This document shows positions 8,965-18,641 of a stretch of DNA of 64,000 nt, piece after piece (position 1 is the stretch's first letter; each line of letters begins with the position of its first letter). The notes under the pieces are model-generated. The model did not search any database. It saw nothing but the letters and a program-made list of their open reading frames with translations, and was not told the DNA's origin. The stretch comes from Endozoicomonas sp. 8E (GTDB lineage Bacteria > Pseudomonadota > Gammaproteobacteria > Pseudomonadales > Endozoicomonadaceae): assembly GCF_032883915.1 (NCBI RefSeq), contig NZ_CP120717.1:4595697-4659696 (forward strand), read 5' to 3'. The translations under genes were made by a program, and so were the position numbers.

Positions 8965-9264
8965 ATGCCAGTGAATACAAAAGCAAAGCCTCAGCCGACA
9001 GAGATTGATCATATTAGAAACACCTTGGCTGATGTCGTTGATGGTTTGGGTCAAACCCGTGGTGAAATGCACCAAAGGTTTGACCAGCAAGAGAAAGAAC
9101 ATAGTCAATTCAGACAAGAAGTTAATGAGCGGTTTGGCGGCCTCGAACATGAGGTCCATGAGGTTAAAGTCCGTTTTGACGGCCTCGAACAGAAAGTTGA
9201 CCGGCAAGGCTCTGAAATCAGTGAAATCAAAGAAATGCTCCAGGTTTTGCTTTCCCGCCAATAA
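8965..9264 (+). CDS. Small coiled-coil hypothetical protein
   Basis: 99 residues if started at the ATG at 8965; a TTG at 8953 in the same frame is an alternative. GGAG lies only 2 bases before the ATG, which is short. The sequence has no membrane segment and is almost entirely a predicted coiled coil. Heptad-like units repeat as RFDQQEKE, RFGGLEHEV, RFDGLEQKV, roughly every 21-24 residues. This resembles the repetitive DUF-type coiled-coil proteins of gammaproteobacteria, with no assigned function. It interrupts the usual pepA-holC adjacency. Confidence 0.6.
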   Translation: MPVNTKAKPQPTEIDHIRNTLADVVDGLGQTRGEMHQRFDQQEKEHSQFRQEVNERFGGLEHEVHEVKVRFDGLEQKVDRQGSEISEIKEMLQVLLSRQ

Positions 9265-9282
9265 CCAGGCTACCTGACCAGC

Positions 9283-9332
9283 GGTGGAGCAGGTTCCGTC
9301 CTTAAGGGCTCCACCCGAGGCACCTTCGGTGC
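9283..9332 (+). terminator. Two consecutive hairpins after the coiled-coil gene
   Basis: GGTGGAGC (9283-9290) pairs perfectly with GCTCCACC (9308-9315), followed directly by GCACC-TTC-GGTGC (9320-9332). There is no T-run. They may stabilise a 3' end or stall RNA polymerase upstream of holC. Confidence 0.4.
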
Positions 9333-9400
9333 GCAGCTAACCCAAACGCTAACTGTTAACGAACTTTAAACCAGCATCATTTCCCATTACACTCAACCTC

Positions 9401-9832
9401 ATGTCTCGAGTTACCTTCTATTTACTGCAACAGCAGTCTGCCCAAGCCGTTAAAAAGTTCGCCTGTCGACTGACCGACAAAGCGTGGCGTAGTGGTATGC
9501 CTGTACATATTCATACGGATAATGATATCCAGTGCGAAACCCTGGACCGACTGCTTTGGGAATGGCGTGAGGACAGTTTTCTGCCACACCAGATCATCCA
9601 CAACGAGACAACGGTAGCGCCAATCACGCTGGGATATGAACCACCGAAATCGTTGCACGACAACACCCTGCTGATCAATCTGTCCGGCCAAATTCCGAAC
9701 TTTTACAAAAATTTTGTCCGAACCTGCGAAATTGTTGACCAGAGTCCGGGCCCGGTTGAGGTTCTCCGTGAAAAATTCAGGACTTATGTTATGGATGGCA
9801 TCCAGCCGGAAACCCATCAAATCCGGGATTGA
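9401..9832 (+). CDS. holC: DNA polymerase III subunit chi
   Basis: 143-residue chi subunit of the DNA polymerase III clamp loader, which binds psi and single-strand binding protein at the replication fork. Typical segments are MSRVTFYLLQQ at the N-terminus, VHIHTDNDIQCETLDRLLW, FLPHQII and the central TLLINLSGQIP. Its place between pepA and valS is conserved across gammaproteobacteria. The gene ends just before the 18-bp tandem repeat at 9837-9907. Confidence 0.93.
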   Translation: MSRVTFYLLQQQSAQAVKKFACRLTDKAWRSGMPVHIHTDNDIQCETLDRLLWEWREDSFLPHQIIHNETTVAPITLGYEPPKSLHDNTLLINLSGQIPNFYKNFVRTCEIVDQSPGPVEVLREKFRTYVMDGIQPETHQIRD

Positions 9833-9836
9833 AGAC

Positions 9837-9907
9837 ATTAGCGGGTAAAAAGCCATTAGCGGGTAAAAAGCCATTCGCAGGCAAAAAGAAATTAGCAGGT
9901 AGAAAAT
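9837..9907 (+). repeat. Four-unit 18-bp tandem repeat between holC and the next gene
   Basis: Units start at 9837, 9855, 9873 and 9891. The first two are identical (ATTAGCGGGTAAAAAGCC), the third and fourth are degenerate. The fourth unit contains the AGG that serves as ribosome-binding site for the ATG at 9908. In one forward frame the array reads as repeated LAGKKP without stops, whereas the holC frame is closed. Confidence 0.85.
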
Positions 9908-10303
9908 ATGAGTCAGAAAAAGACGGAAGGTCTGCTGAATGAACAGGAAAGACTAAAAAGCCTTCTGAAGGAAGAGATAGACCGCAATGATCATCTCAAT
10001 CAACACATTCCTGTTCTTACCGACCTTGCTGAGCATGAAGGGGCCAGGCAGACCGTCACAGTTCTCAATGTCACCGGGGATTATCAACAGAATGATTCGC
10101 AGGAACCGCCTATTCTGAGCCCCCTGCTTAACCCCGGTGTCACGGAGTCTGAACTGAAAACCCGGTTACGCAAACAGGCCCGACTCCTGATTCAGGAGAT
10201 CATCGATGAAGAGCTGGTCAGGGTCGAAGCTCAGCTGAACCGTGAGCTTAACAACTATCTGGATCACCTTCTCGATCATATGCCCGACGGTCTATCGGAT
10301 TAA
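9908..10303 (+). CDS. Hypothetical protein between holC and valS
   Basis: 131 residues, no signal peptide or membrane segment. The N-terminal 35 residues are a Lys/Glu-rich likely coiled coil (EQERLKSLLKEEIDRN). A linker is followed by a helical C-terminal region (LRKQARLLIQEIIDEELVRV and more). Small proteins in this position, next to the chi gene, are common in Pseudomonas-like genomes and are uncharacterised. I do not recognise a function. Translation probably starts within the tandem repeat's last unit, so copy number could affect its expression. Confidence 0.75.
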   Translation: MSQKKTEGLLNEQERLKSLLKEEIDRNDHLNQHIPVLTDLAEHEGARQTVTVLNVTGDYQQNDSQEPPILSPLLNPGVTESELKTRLRKQARLLIQEIIDEELVRVEAQLNRELNNYLDHLLDHMPDGLSD

Positions 10304-10406
10304 CATCTTCTATCATTCAAACAGGTGACTTCTCCTATTAACACTGCCCTGTCGGTTCCGTGTATACTGCACCGTTTAGATCAGAACCTGTCAGAACCCT
10401 GTAGTT

Positions 10407-13262
10407 ATGGAAAAAACGTTTAACCCTCACGCGATTGAGCGCAGCTGGTATCAGACTTGGGAAGAAAAAGGCTACTTCGCCCCCTCCGGCGAAGGCTCTC
10501 CCTACTCCATCATGATTCCACCGCCCAATGTCACCGGCAGTCTGCACATGGGTCACGCTTTTCAGGACTCCATTATGGACGCCCTGATTCGTTACCAGCG
10601 CATGAAAGGCAGCAATACTCTGTGGCAGGTGGGTACTGACCATGCTGGTATTGCCACACAGATGGTGGTAGAGCGTAAAGTCCAGGCGGAAGAAGGCAAG
10701 ACACGTCACGATTATGGCCGTGAAGCTTTTACCGACAAGATCTGGGAATGGAAAGAAGAGTCCGGCGGTCACATCACCCGTCAACTGCGTCGTCTTGGAG
10801 CCTCTGTTGACTGGGACAATGAACGCTTCACCATGGATAAAGGTTTCTACAAAGCCGTTCAGGAAGTCTTCGTTCGCCTTTATGAAGACGATCTGATCTA
10901 TCGTGGCAAGCGCCTGGTCAACTGGGACCCCAAACTTCATACCGCCATCTCTGATCTGGAAGTGCTGAATAAGGAAATCAAAGGGCACATGTGGCACCTG
11001 CGGTATCCTTTGGCTGACGGCGAAAAAACCGCTGAAGGCAAAGACTACATTGTCGTAGCCACAACCCGTCCCGAAACCATGCTGGGTGACACAGGTGTTG
11101 CCGTTAATGCCGCAGACGAACGCTATAAGGCCCTGATCGGAAAAGACATTATCCTGCCACTGGTCAACCGTCGTATTCCCATCGTTGCCGATGAACATGC
11201 CGACATGGAAAAAGGCACAGGTTGTGTAAAAATCACTCCGGCTCACGACTTCAACGATAACGAGGTCGGCAAGCGCTGCGGCCTGCCCATGATTAATGTT
11301 ATGACTCTGGAAGGTCATATCAGCGAACGGGGTGAAGTCTTTAACATTGACGGTTCCAGCAATCACGACATGGACGCCCCCATCCCCGGGAAGTACCGTG
11401 GCATGGAGCGTTTTGCTGCTCGTAAAGCCATTATTGCCGACTTTGAAGCGGCCGGGCTGCTGGAAGAAGTTAAAGATCACGAGCTGATGGTGCCTTACGG
11501 TGACCGCTCTGACGTTGTTATTGAACCTCTGCTGACGGACCAGTGGTTTGTCCGTGCCGGGCCTATGGCAAAACCCGCTATTGAAGCCGTCAAAGATGGC
11601 CGCATTCAGTTTGTCCCCAAACAGTACGAAAACATGTACTTCTCCTGGATGCAGGACATCCAGGACTGGTGTATTTCCCGCCAGCTCTGGTGGGGCCACC
11701 GCATTCCTGCCTGGTATGATGAAGAGGGCAATGTTTATGTAGGTCGCAGTGAAGAAGACGTACGACAGGAAAACAACATCCCGGCCGAAGTCAGCCTTAA
11801 ACAGGAAGACGACGTACTGGATACCTGGTTCTCTGCCGCACTCTGGACTTTTGGCACCCTGGGCTGGCCTGAAAACACCGGACGCCTGAAAACCTTCCAC
11901 CCGACAGATGTTCTGGTGTCCGGCTTTGACATCATTTTCTTCTGGGTTGCCCGGATGATCATGATGACCATGCATTTCGTCAAAGATGAAGATGGCAACC
12001 CTCAGGTACCGTTCAAATACGTCTACATGACTGGCCTGATTCGAGATGAGAACGGCGACAAGATGTCCAAGTCCAAAGGCAACGTACTGGACCCTCTGGA
12101 TATGATCGACGGCATCAGCCTGGAAGATCTGGTTGCAAAACGCACCGGCAATATGATGCAGCCACAACTGGCGGCAAAAATTGAAAAACGTACCCGCAAA
12201 ACCTTCTCTGAAGGTATCGCGGCGCACGGTACGGATGCTCTGCGTTACACCCTTTACTCACTGGCTTCCACCGGCCGTGACATCAACTGGGATATGAAGC
12301 GCCTGGAAGGTTACCGAAACTTCTGTAACAAGATCTGGAATGCAGCCAACTATGTACAGATGAACACCAGGGGTGAAGACTGTGGTCAGAGCAATACCGA
12401 CGTTGAGCTGACTCTGGCGGACAAGTGGATTATTTCCCGGCTGCAACGCCTTGAAGCCCAGCTTGAAAAGAATCTGGCAGACTTCCGCCTGGATCACGCG
12501 ACCCAGAATCTCTACGATTTCATCTGGAATGAATACTGTGCCTGGTACCTGGAGCTTTCCAAGCCCGTTCTATGGAGTGAAGATGCTTCTGGAGCCCTGA
12601 AGCGGGGTACCCGTCGAACACTGGTGCGGGTTTTGGAAACCATTATGCGTCTGGCTCATCCATTCATGCCATTTATTACTGAAGAGATCTGGCAGAACAT
12701 CAAGCAAGAAGCCGGCGTTGAAGGTGAAACCCTGATGCTACAGAGCTACCCAACTCTGGACGAAAGCAAGCTGGACGAAACTGCCGAGCAGGACATCGAA
12801 TGGCTGAAAGGCTTCATTACCGGTATCCGTAATATTCGTGCTGAACTGAATATTGGCCCCAGCCGTGAACTCAATGTTCTGCTGCGCAACCTCTCTTCTG
12901 ACGACCAACGTCGCCTTGATGAAAACAGCGCTTTTCTGAAGTCTCTGGCAAAATTGTCGGACATTCGTCTTCTGGGTTCTGACGAGGAAGCACCTATGTC
13001 GACGACTCAGCTGGTCGGCAAGATGGAAGTTCTGGTGCCTATGGCGGGCCTGATCGACAAAGACAAGGAAGTAGCCCGTCTGAGCAAAGAAGTTGAACGA
13101 CTGAATAAAGAAGTTCAGCGTTTTGAAGGCAAACTGGCCAACGAGAAGTTCATCAACAACGCCAAACCTGAAGTGGTTGCAAAGGAACGCGGCAAGTTGA
13201 CCGAAGCGCTGGCTGCCAGAGAACGCCTCGATGATCAGCTCAAGGCGATTCAGGCTCTGTAA
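10407..13262 (+). CDS. valS: Valyl-tRNA synthetase
   Basis: 951-residue class Ia aminoacyl-tRNA synthetase charging tRNA-Val, with an editing domain. The HIGH motif appears within [15 protein letters not shown] (about 38-52) and the KMSKS loop within [15 protein letters not shown] (about 551-565). The connective editing domain contains [12 protein letters not shown], and the C-terminal end is the coiled-coil arm ([20 protein letters not shown]). It is last in the pepA-holC-valS block, and a strong terminator follows. Confidence 0.98.
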   Translation: MEKTFNPHAIERSWYQTWEEKGYFAPSGEGSPYSIMIPPPNVTGSLHMGHAFQDSIMDALIRYQRMKGSNTLWQVGTDHAGIATQMVVERKVQAEEGKTRHDYGREAFTDKIWEWKEESGGHITRQLRRLGASVDWDNERFTMDKGFYKAVQEVFVRLYEDDLIYRGKRLVNWDPKLHTAISDLEVLNKEIKGHMWHLRYPLADGEKTAEGKDYIVVATTRPETMLGDTGVAVNAADERYKALIGKDIILPLVNRRIPIVADEHADMEKGTGCVKITPAHDFNDNEVGKRCGLPMINVMTLEGHISERGEVFNIDGSSNHDMDAPIPGKYRGMERFAARKAIIADFEAAGLLEEVKDHELMVPYGDRSDVVIEPLLTDQWFVRAGPMAKPAIEAVKDGRIQFVPKQYENMYFSWMQDIQDWCISRQLWWGHRIPAWYDEEGNVYVGRSEEDVRQENNIPAEVSLKQEDDVLDTWFSAALWTFGTLGWPENTGRLKTFHPTDVLVSGFDIIFFWVARMIMMTMHFVKDEDGNPQVPFKYVYMTGLIRDENGDKMSKSKGNVLDPLDMIDGISLEDLVAKRTGNMMQPQLAAKIEKRTRKTFSEGIAAHGTDALRYTLYSLASTGRDINWDMKRLEGYRNFCNKIWNAANYVQMNTRGEDCGQSNTDVELTLADKWIISRLQRLEAQLEKNLADFRLDHATQNLYDFIWNEYCAWYLELSKPVLWSEDASGALKRGTRRTLVRVLETIMRLAHPFMPFITEEIWQNIKQEAGVEGETLMLQSYPTLDESKLDETAEQDIEWLKGFITGIRNIRAELNIGPSRELNVLLRNLSSDDQRRLDENSAFLKSLAKLSDIRLLGSDEEAPMSTTQLVGKMEVLVPMAGLIDKDKEVARLSKEVERLNKEVQRFEGKLANEKFINNAKPEVVAKERGKLTEALAARERLDDQLKAIQAL

Positions 13263-13307
13263 ATCCGTTAGCTGTTGAGTTTATCTGTTATTGAGTTCTG
13301 AAAACAT

Positions 13308-13346
13308 AAAAAGGCCCGGGTGCTAATAGCAGCCAGGCCTTTTTTA
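13308..13346 (+). terminator. Rho-independent terminator after valS
   Basis: AAGGCC (13311-13316) pairs with GGCCTT (13336-13341), with flanking A-run and T-run (TTTTTT) and an inner GCT/AGC pairing. Confidence 0.85.
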
Positions 13347-13669
13347 CTGGCCTCTTAGGCGGCTGTTGATATTCCCCTAATGCCTTGTGCGAGCGGAGCT
13401 AAGTCTTCTGGCAAAATAACATTCGTGCTTTCCCACTTTGCAGGAAAGCACTGCGGTCATAAGGGCACCTCTGGTAGCTCCATCAAGAGTTTCATTGAGG
13501 ACACCCTTGGCAAGGGCTGTCCTACTGCCAATATTCCGGACATGAATTGCTCCTTTGCGTTATCTCCTTTGACCCGCTCCTTTTCTCGCTATTGCTATCA
13601 TGGGGTAATAAAATTGATTAAGAACTAACCAGAGCGTCAGTCTGACTAACAATATTCCTATGGGAGCAG
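13347..13669. other. Interval without a convincing gene
   Basis: An 82-codon frame on the + strand (13380-13628) and an opposite open frame (minus, reading RNIGSRTALAKGVLNETLDG then GALMTAVLSCKVGKHECYF and ending in TAG near 13379) both lack clear starts and family likeness. The minus frame looks somewhat protein-like, perhaps a fragment of a mobile element, but I cannot identify it. Confidence 0.3.
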
Positions 13670-14029
13670 CTAATCAGTGTTTTTCCGGAATTGATCCCTG
13701 ATCTGCTGCAATCGTATCCACTCTTCTTCAGCAGCCAGTAACTCTGAAAACAGCTCATCATCAACGACCGACTCACAATGATTGTCCTCGACAACACCCC
13801 CTGGATGCTCTGCAATCCAGAAGTGCTCGAATCCACCTTCAATTTGGAGGTTCAACAGATTAGCCCGGACGATTCTGGAATCAGAATCCATCCTGATAAC
13901 GTCTTCCCTATCTGAGACGAGGCGTTTAATCCTGGCAAAGAGGTTCTGCCAGAAGAAAAGAAACTCAGCTTTTTCAGGATTATCCCGGCCGGAGGTAGGC
14001 TCCCGAGCCTGATCAGAATCGTCAACCAT
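13670..14029 (-). CDS. Hypothetical protein, acidic
   Basis: 119 residues from the ATG at 14029, chosen because AAGGA lies 7 bases upstream; an in-frame ATG at 14047 has no such site. The protein is acidic and shows no signal peptide, membrane span or known motif. The C-terminal part (LFSELLAAEEEWIRLQQIRD) is probably helical. It stands alone between valS and the fumarase gene, convergent with valS. Not recognised. Confidence 0.55.
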   Translation of the reverse strand: MVDDSDQAREPTSGRDNPEKAEFLFFWQNLFARIKRLVSDREDVIRMDSDSRIVRANLLNLQIEGGFEHFWIAEHPGGVVEDNHCESVVDDELFSELLAAEEEWIRLQQIRDQFRKNTD

Positions 14030-14215
14030 TGTGCGTCCTTGCTGCATGTTCTAATAGATTGATTATAGAACCCTGCTCATATCTCACCTGACATCCAGAT
14101 TTTGGCAGTGTCTATGTTCCATTCAATCAGGCAGGAGCACTCTGAGAATCCACTAAAAGGAGCAGAAAGATCGTCAAAAGAAAGGCAACTGTGGAATAAA
14201 CTAACGAATAAAGCC

Positions 14216-14239
14216 GGACCAGCCCCGAGAGGCTGATCC
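14216..14239 (-). terminator. Hairpin after the fumarase gene
   Basis: Read on the minus strand, GGATCAGCC pairs with GGCTGGTCC (one G-U pair) across a 6-base loop, followed by GGCTTTATT. Plausible terminator for the fumarase gene, which ends at 14259. Confidence 0.55.
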
Positions 14240-14258
14240 GATACAGGCTCTTGAAAAC

Positions 14259-15776
14259 TTATTTAATAGCCAGAACCTGCTCTTCTATCTTTTGTTTCCA
14301 GATTTGTGGTCCGGTTTTGTGGACAGAATCACCGGTGTGATCGACTGCTACGGTCACAGGCATATCCTTAACCTCAAACTCGTAGATAGCTTCCATACCC
14401 AGCTCTGGGAAGGCAACGACTTCCGCTTTCTTGACTGCCTGGGAAACCAGATAGGCGGCTCCACCCACAGCAATCAGATAGACAGATTCGTTATCCTTGA
14501 TCGCCTCAATCGCAGCGTCACCCCGTTCAGCTTTGCCAATCATTCCAGCCAGCCCCGTCCGCTCCAGCATAGTTCGGGTAAATTTGTCCATACGGGTAGA
14601 AGTGGTTGGACCCGCCGGACCAACCACTTCGTCACGAACCGGATCAACAGGTCCAACGTAGTAAATAAAGCGACCTTTCAGATCAACAGGCAACTCTTCG
14701 CCACGAGACATCATGTCAACCATACGCTTATGAGCAGCATCACGACCGGTTAGAATTTTTCCTGACAGCAATACCGTGTCGCCCGGCTTCCAGCTTTTGA
14801 TCTCTTCTTTGGAGATGTCATCAACATTAACCTTGCGCACCCCTTCACTCATATCCAGAGCGACTTCAGGGTAATCATCTAGGCTCGGAGCTTCCTGAAT
14901 AACAGGGCCATTGCCGTCCAGTACAAAATGCGCATGTCGTGTGGCAGCACAGTTTGGAATCATCGCCACGGGCAAAGAAGCGGCATGAGTCGGGTAGTCC
15001 TTGATCTTGATATCAAGCACCGTGGTAAGACCACCCAGACCCTGCGCACCAATACCCAGACTGTTGACGGCATCCATGATCTCCAAACGCAGCTCTTCAA
15101 CCCGGTTACTGGGTCCGCGCTCTCTGAGTTCATGGATATCAATGGGATCCATCAGAGATTCCTTGGCCAGCACCATGGCTTTTTCAGCTGTTCCACCAAT
15201 ACCAATACCCAACATGCCCGGAGGACACCAGCCCGCGCCCATCGTCGGCACGGTTTTCCTGACCCACTCAACAATATCATCAGACGGGTTAAGCATGGCC
15301 AGCTTGGACTTGTTCTCGGAACCTCCACCTTTGGCTGCCACCTGGACATCAACAGTATCTCCGGGCACCAGAGTCATGTGAATAACAGCAGGTGTGTTGT
15401 CTTTAGTGTTTTTGCGGGCACCTGCCGGATCTTCCAGAACAGAGGCACGCAGAACATTTTCCGGATGCGTATAGGCACGGCGAACACCTTCATTCACCAT
15501 ATCCTCGACACTTCGGCCACTTTCAAAGCGGACATTCATACCGATCTTCAGGAAGACCGTAACAATACCTGTATCCTGACAAATGGGTCGCTTGCCCATT
15601 GCACACATTCTGGAATTAATCAGAATCTGGGCCATGGCATCTTTGGCAGCCTTAGAGGGCTCTTTTTTCCAGGCATCATGAACAGCGTGAATAAAGTCCA
15701 GTGGATGATAACAGGAGATAAATTGCAGAGCGTCAGCTACGCTCTCAATCAGATCCTCTTCACGAATTAGTGACAT
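14259..15776 (-). CDS. fumA: Fumarate hydratase, class I (iron-sulfur)
   Basis: 505-residue class I fumarase, interconverting fumarate and L-malate in the TCA cycle with an oxygen-sensitive [4Fe-4S] cluster. The N-terminal catalytic domain contains RPICQDTGIVTVFLKIG, then MTLVPGDTVDVQVAAKGGGS and the cysteine-bearing MGAGWCPPGMLGIGIGGTAE. The C-terminal Fe-S hydro-lyase beta domain contains GDTVLLSGKILTGRDAAHKR and YVGPVDPVRDEVVGPAGPTT. I chose the ATG at 15776 (MSLIREED) with GGGGAG upstream; the open frame extends 26 codons further but without a better start. Single gene with its own terminator. Confidence 0.95.
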   Translation of the reverse strand: MSLIREEDLIESVADALQFISCYHPLDFIHAVHDAWKKEPSKAAKDAMAQILINSRMCAMGKRPICQDTGIVTVFLKIGMNVRFESGRSVEDMVNEGVRRAYTHPENVLRASVLEDPAGARKNTKDNTPAVIHMTLVPGDTVDVQVAAKGGGSENKSKLAMLNPSDDIVEWVRKTVPTMGAGWCPPGMLGIGIGGTAEKAMVLAKESLMDPIDIHELRERGPSNRVEELRLEIMDAVNSLGIGAQGLGGLTTVLDIKIKDYPTHAASLPVAMIPNCAATRHAHFVLDGNGPVIQEAPSLDDYPEVALDMSEGVRKVNVDDISKEEIKSWKPGDTVLLSGKILTGRDAAHKRMVDMMSRGEELPVDLKGRFIYYVGPVDPVRDEVVGPAGPTTSTRMDKFTRTMLERTGLAGMIGKAERGDAAIEAIKDNESVYLIAVGGAAYLVSQAVKKAEVVAFPELGMEAIYEFEVKDMPVTVAVDHTGDSVHKTGPQIWKQKIEEQVLAIK

Positions 15777-16302
15777 TGCGCTCCCCAACTCCCATGTTCG
15801 GTCCAGAAACCTGTCGGACTTAAAGCACAGTTCCAACAGACCCCGGATTTGCAAGCTTCAAACTATTGCGATCTCTGAAGAACAGCCTTCAGGACCCTGG
15901 CCGGTTCCCCGGCTCTGTTGTTCGGTTCTGATCTGAACAGAAACGTCTGTCATACAGATCAGAATATCAACGAAGACCCCTTCGAAACACGACAGTTTCA
16001 TCGGTTTCCCATGAGCTTCCCCTCCTCATTTGCCCGGCCAGTATATCAATGCTTTGCATCAGAAAACATGGATTGAAAACAGGATCTATCACTTTTTATC
16101 ACGGATTGCCGAAACAAAACGACAGACAATACCTGATAACACGGGTCAGAGCAGAATAATGCTCTCGGTTAATACGCAAAAAAGTAAAAAACAGAACAGC
16201 ATTGCAAAGCAGGTTTTTCTTCAGAAGAGGGCAGGCTGGAAAAAGACGACAAGTGCAATAGGCTGATATATTGGAAGTGAGTCAGTTACCGGTTACTAAA
16301 AA
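15777..16302. other. Upstream region of the fumarase gene, no gene seen
   Basis: Contains the fumarase promoter region. A 78-codon frame at 16030-16266 has no ribosome-binding site or family likeness and is probably spurious. Composition turns AT-rich from about 16.1 kb rightward, marking the start of the accessory island. Confidence 0.4.
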
Positions 16303-16594
16303 TCAGTTAATGAAGTAACCTATAAACCCCAGCCCTGATGCTTTTAGTCAGAGTCAGCATTTCAGTAGCTCACTTACCTGAGAATACAGATCGATATTGA
16401 ATGACAACATACTCACCATCTGGCATCTTCGCTAAGAAAGTCATAGGCTTTGTCAGCGATAAACTGCGCGATTGAAGACTACCGCCTGGTTCAGCAGAGC
16501 CACATAAGGGGTATGGGGTGAAGAGGGTATTCCCACGCAATAGCTTTAAGAAATATGGGAAAATTAGGACAAGCATTAAATATTTTAAACTCAT
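16303..16594 (-). pseudogene. Decayed DUF4019-like gene
   Basis: On the minus strand a 74-codon frame from an ATG at 16594 ends in the segment MPDGEYVVIQYRSVF. This closely matches the core of DUF4019 proteins (PDGEYVVIQY followed by a Phe a few residues on). After its TGA the family pattern continues in the same frame beyond the stop (ATEMLTLTKS). It then appears in another frame as GLGFIGYFIN followed by a stop, like the family's C-terminal W-R-V-x-GYYI. Reading: one in-frame stop and one frameshift in a secreted-type domain. The family assignment comes from memory of its motif and is not certain. Confidence 0.4.
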
Positions 16595-16689
16595 GCCTGG
16601 TAAAAATAGTTTTTTTTAACCCAACAAACCTCAGAAATTTGCGAATTTACTATGAACTTTCATTTGTCACTCTTTGATGGGAAACCATA

Positions 16690-16932
16690 ATGATGCGGTT
16701 CATTATTATTATTTGTTTTTTACAAACAGAGAAGAGAAAGAAATACATCACTCGATCTATAAATTATGCAGTAAATTCAGCAGTCATAGCTACGGTTTGT
16801 AACTCTACAGATGAAAAAGCATACAGCTTACTTTCATATTACTGGAATAATTTGAAACATAAAATAAATTCTAAAAACATTGAAAAAATGCGTACTTATG
16901 GATTCAACTGGACAAGTAACGATCTAATCTGA
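16690..16932 (+). CDS. Small hypothetical protein
   Basis: 80 codons in AT-rich DNA, starting with a hydrophobic stretch (MMRFIIIICF) after a GGGA 8 bases upstream. The rest is polar and Asn/Lys-rich. It could be a short exported protein or the N-terminal fragment of a larger gene. Not recognised. Confidence 0.3.
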   Translation: MMRFIIIICFLQTEKRKKYITRSINYAVNSAVIATVCNSTDEKAYSLLSYYWNNLKHKINSKNIEKMRTYGFNWTSNDLI

Positions 16933-17100
16933 TACCCGTTCCTTGAAGCTGCACTTGACCAGTGTTTTTAATAAGAGGCCTCCAGACTGAAAGCTTCACT
17001 GTTTTGGAGGACGAGGTTGTTGCTAATGTGTGAAGAATTTTTCGTTTACGCTATAGGGGTTTTAACCTGCCAGGCGACAGCCTATGTTGTTTTGTTAAAG

Positions 17101-17115
17101 CTTTTGCAATAGCCT
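17101..17115. repeat. 15-bp sequence shared with 32073-32087 (inverted)
   Basis: CTTTTGCAATAGCCT, just beyond the 3' end of the NLS-like gene at 17202. Exact inverted copy lies upstream of the RING-WD40 gene. The rest of 16933-17201 shows no gene. Confidence 0.4.
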
Positions 17116-17201
17116 CTAAAGTATGGGACTGAGACAATAGTTACGAATACATAGCTGCCTGCGGTAACACAGGCAACCCCGGACTTGATAAGAAGTTGAA
17201 G

Positions 17202-18419
17202 TTAAGGTCTCGATTCTATGAAAATATCTACTAATGAGCCCTTGGAATCAGATTCATCGATTACCTGTAAATTTATTTTTGGAGTCAACGGTATGGTTTT
17301 GGCGTCTGATGGTGGTGAGGAATTTATTATCTGCCTGACACCATAAATTTGTGGGCCCTCAACCTCTCCCATAATCCTTTGAATTGCCCGCCTCTCTATT
17401 ATCTCCCAGACTTCCCGGAGGCTTTTATCCGGTACTGCCTTGACTGGAGAACTGGCTTGAGACAGTTTGCGAGATATATTAATTGTAAATTTTGAGTTTC
17501 TGGATGAAAGAGAGTCTATATTGACTGTGCCTTCTGTAGTGTTGGTGCTGACAAGCATTGTTACTGGAACACTAACCGTATTCTTTCTCTTCCTGTTTTT
17601 CTTTGCTCTTGATGTATGTGGGACTTCGATGCCCAGATTAATATGCCCTGTGAGACGAAATTGGTAGTGATCCTGCTCATTCGTAGCGTAGCTTTCAGAG
17701 GCAGCAGCTGCATTAGAGGGCCCTTCTTCAGGTGGCGGTCGTGGGGAGGTCTCAGCCAATATGTTTGCAGAAGGCGCTTTTCTTTTCCGCTTTGATCGCG
17801 AGGTTTCCTTGTTGGTGCTTCTGTCGGAAGCTCCTTGTTCTCCTGGTGCTGGTTCATTTTCAATGCTGGATGAAGAAGCAGTGCTTCCGCAAGTAGTCAC
17901 TATTGGATCTTGAAGTATTGGATCAATCACATATAACTGATTCTGTCTTTCAATTTCAATAGGCCCCATCGGGAGAGCGATTGCGAAACCAGATTGTTGG
18001 CCAGCCCCAGTTGCCATTTGAATTAAATTCTCGTGCGTAAGCATTTGAAGAGTATCATGAGTCATTACCCCTTCCTCTAAAGAAGGAGAGAACAAGCGAT
18101 CTGGAGTTGAGGAGTAAGAAGGCGGCCAGAGCTCTGCAACAAAAGATGGGTTTTGACTGTAAAAAGACTCAGGAAAGATAATTGCAGCACTTGGTTGTGG
18201 TGGCTGTTGATTAAGTGAGGGACCAAGAGTGTGTGAAATAATAAGGTGGCAATTATCCCCTTGCCGATGTGCAACGACAATTTCGTCATATATTTCATTA
18301 ATAACAACGCTATATTCGGTGGCGCTATCAACTGAGTCATCATCTGCACAAGCATTGATTACTGTAAACCCAAGCACAAGTGTAAATAATATTCTTGCAA
18401 AAAGACTAGAGAAAAGCAT
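17202..18419 (-). CDS. Secreted hypothetical protein with two NLS-like basic clusters
   Basis: 405 residues. An N-terminal hydrophobic stretch (LFTLVLGFTVINACADD) looks like a signal peptide, cleaved after ACA or processed as a lipoprotein at Cys24. The middle is low-complexity, rich in Ser, Pro, Glu and Ala (about 175-250). Two basic clusters resemble eukaryotic nuclear localisation signals: SKRKRKAPS (209-217) and RAKKNRKRK (271-279). A weakly structured C-terminal region follows. No known domain is seen. Combination of export signal and NLS-like clusters suggests a host-directed protein (inference). AT-rich neighbours and lack of homology to housekeeping genes fit an acquired island. Confidence 0.75.
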   Translation of the reverse strand: MLFSSLFARILFTLVLGFTVINACADDDSVDSATEYSVVINEIYDEIVVAHRQGDNCHLIISHTLGPSLNQQPPQPSAAIIFPESFYSQNPSFVAELWPPSYSSTPDRLFSPSLEEGVMTHDTLQMLTHENLIQMATGAGQQSGFAIALPMGPIEIERQNQLYVIDPILQDPIVTTCGSTASSSSIENEPAPGEQGASDRSTNKETSRSKRKRKAPSANILAETSPRPPPEEGPSNAAAASESYATNEQDHYQFRLTGHINLGIEVPHTSRAKKNRKRKNTVSVPVTMLVSTNTTEGTVNIDSLSSRNSKFTINISRKLSQASSPVKAVPDKSLREVWEIIERRAIQRIMGEVEGPQIYGVRQIINSSPPSDAKTIPLTPKINLQVIDESDSKGSLVDIFIESRP

Positions 18420-18641
18420 CGTTTATTACCTGATTTACTACCAGACAGAAACATTCTGGCTCATCCATGATGACCAATTGGCCACTTATAATAGCACATA
18501 ACCTCAGGTTCAAGTGCTGCGCATCAGCGCATTCCTTTGGAAAAATTTGTTAGTTTACGGGATTATGACTATATTCAGGTGCTTTCCTTGTTGTACTTTG
18601 TAGCCACAAAATACTAAAAGTATTTTTAAACGAGTAAGATC

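Noticed and set aside
10338-12227. 629-codon open frame on the minus strand
   Set aside because: Lies antisense to valS, whose motifs are unmistakable; composition is the mirror of valS codons.
14928-15770. 280-codon forward frame
   Set aside because: Antisense to the class I fumarase gene with complete family motifs.
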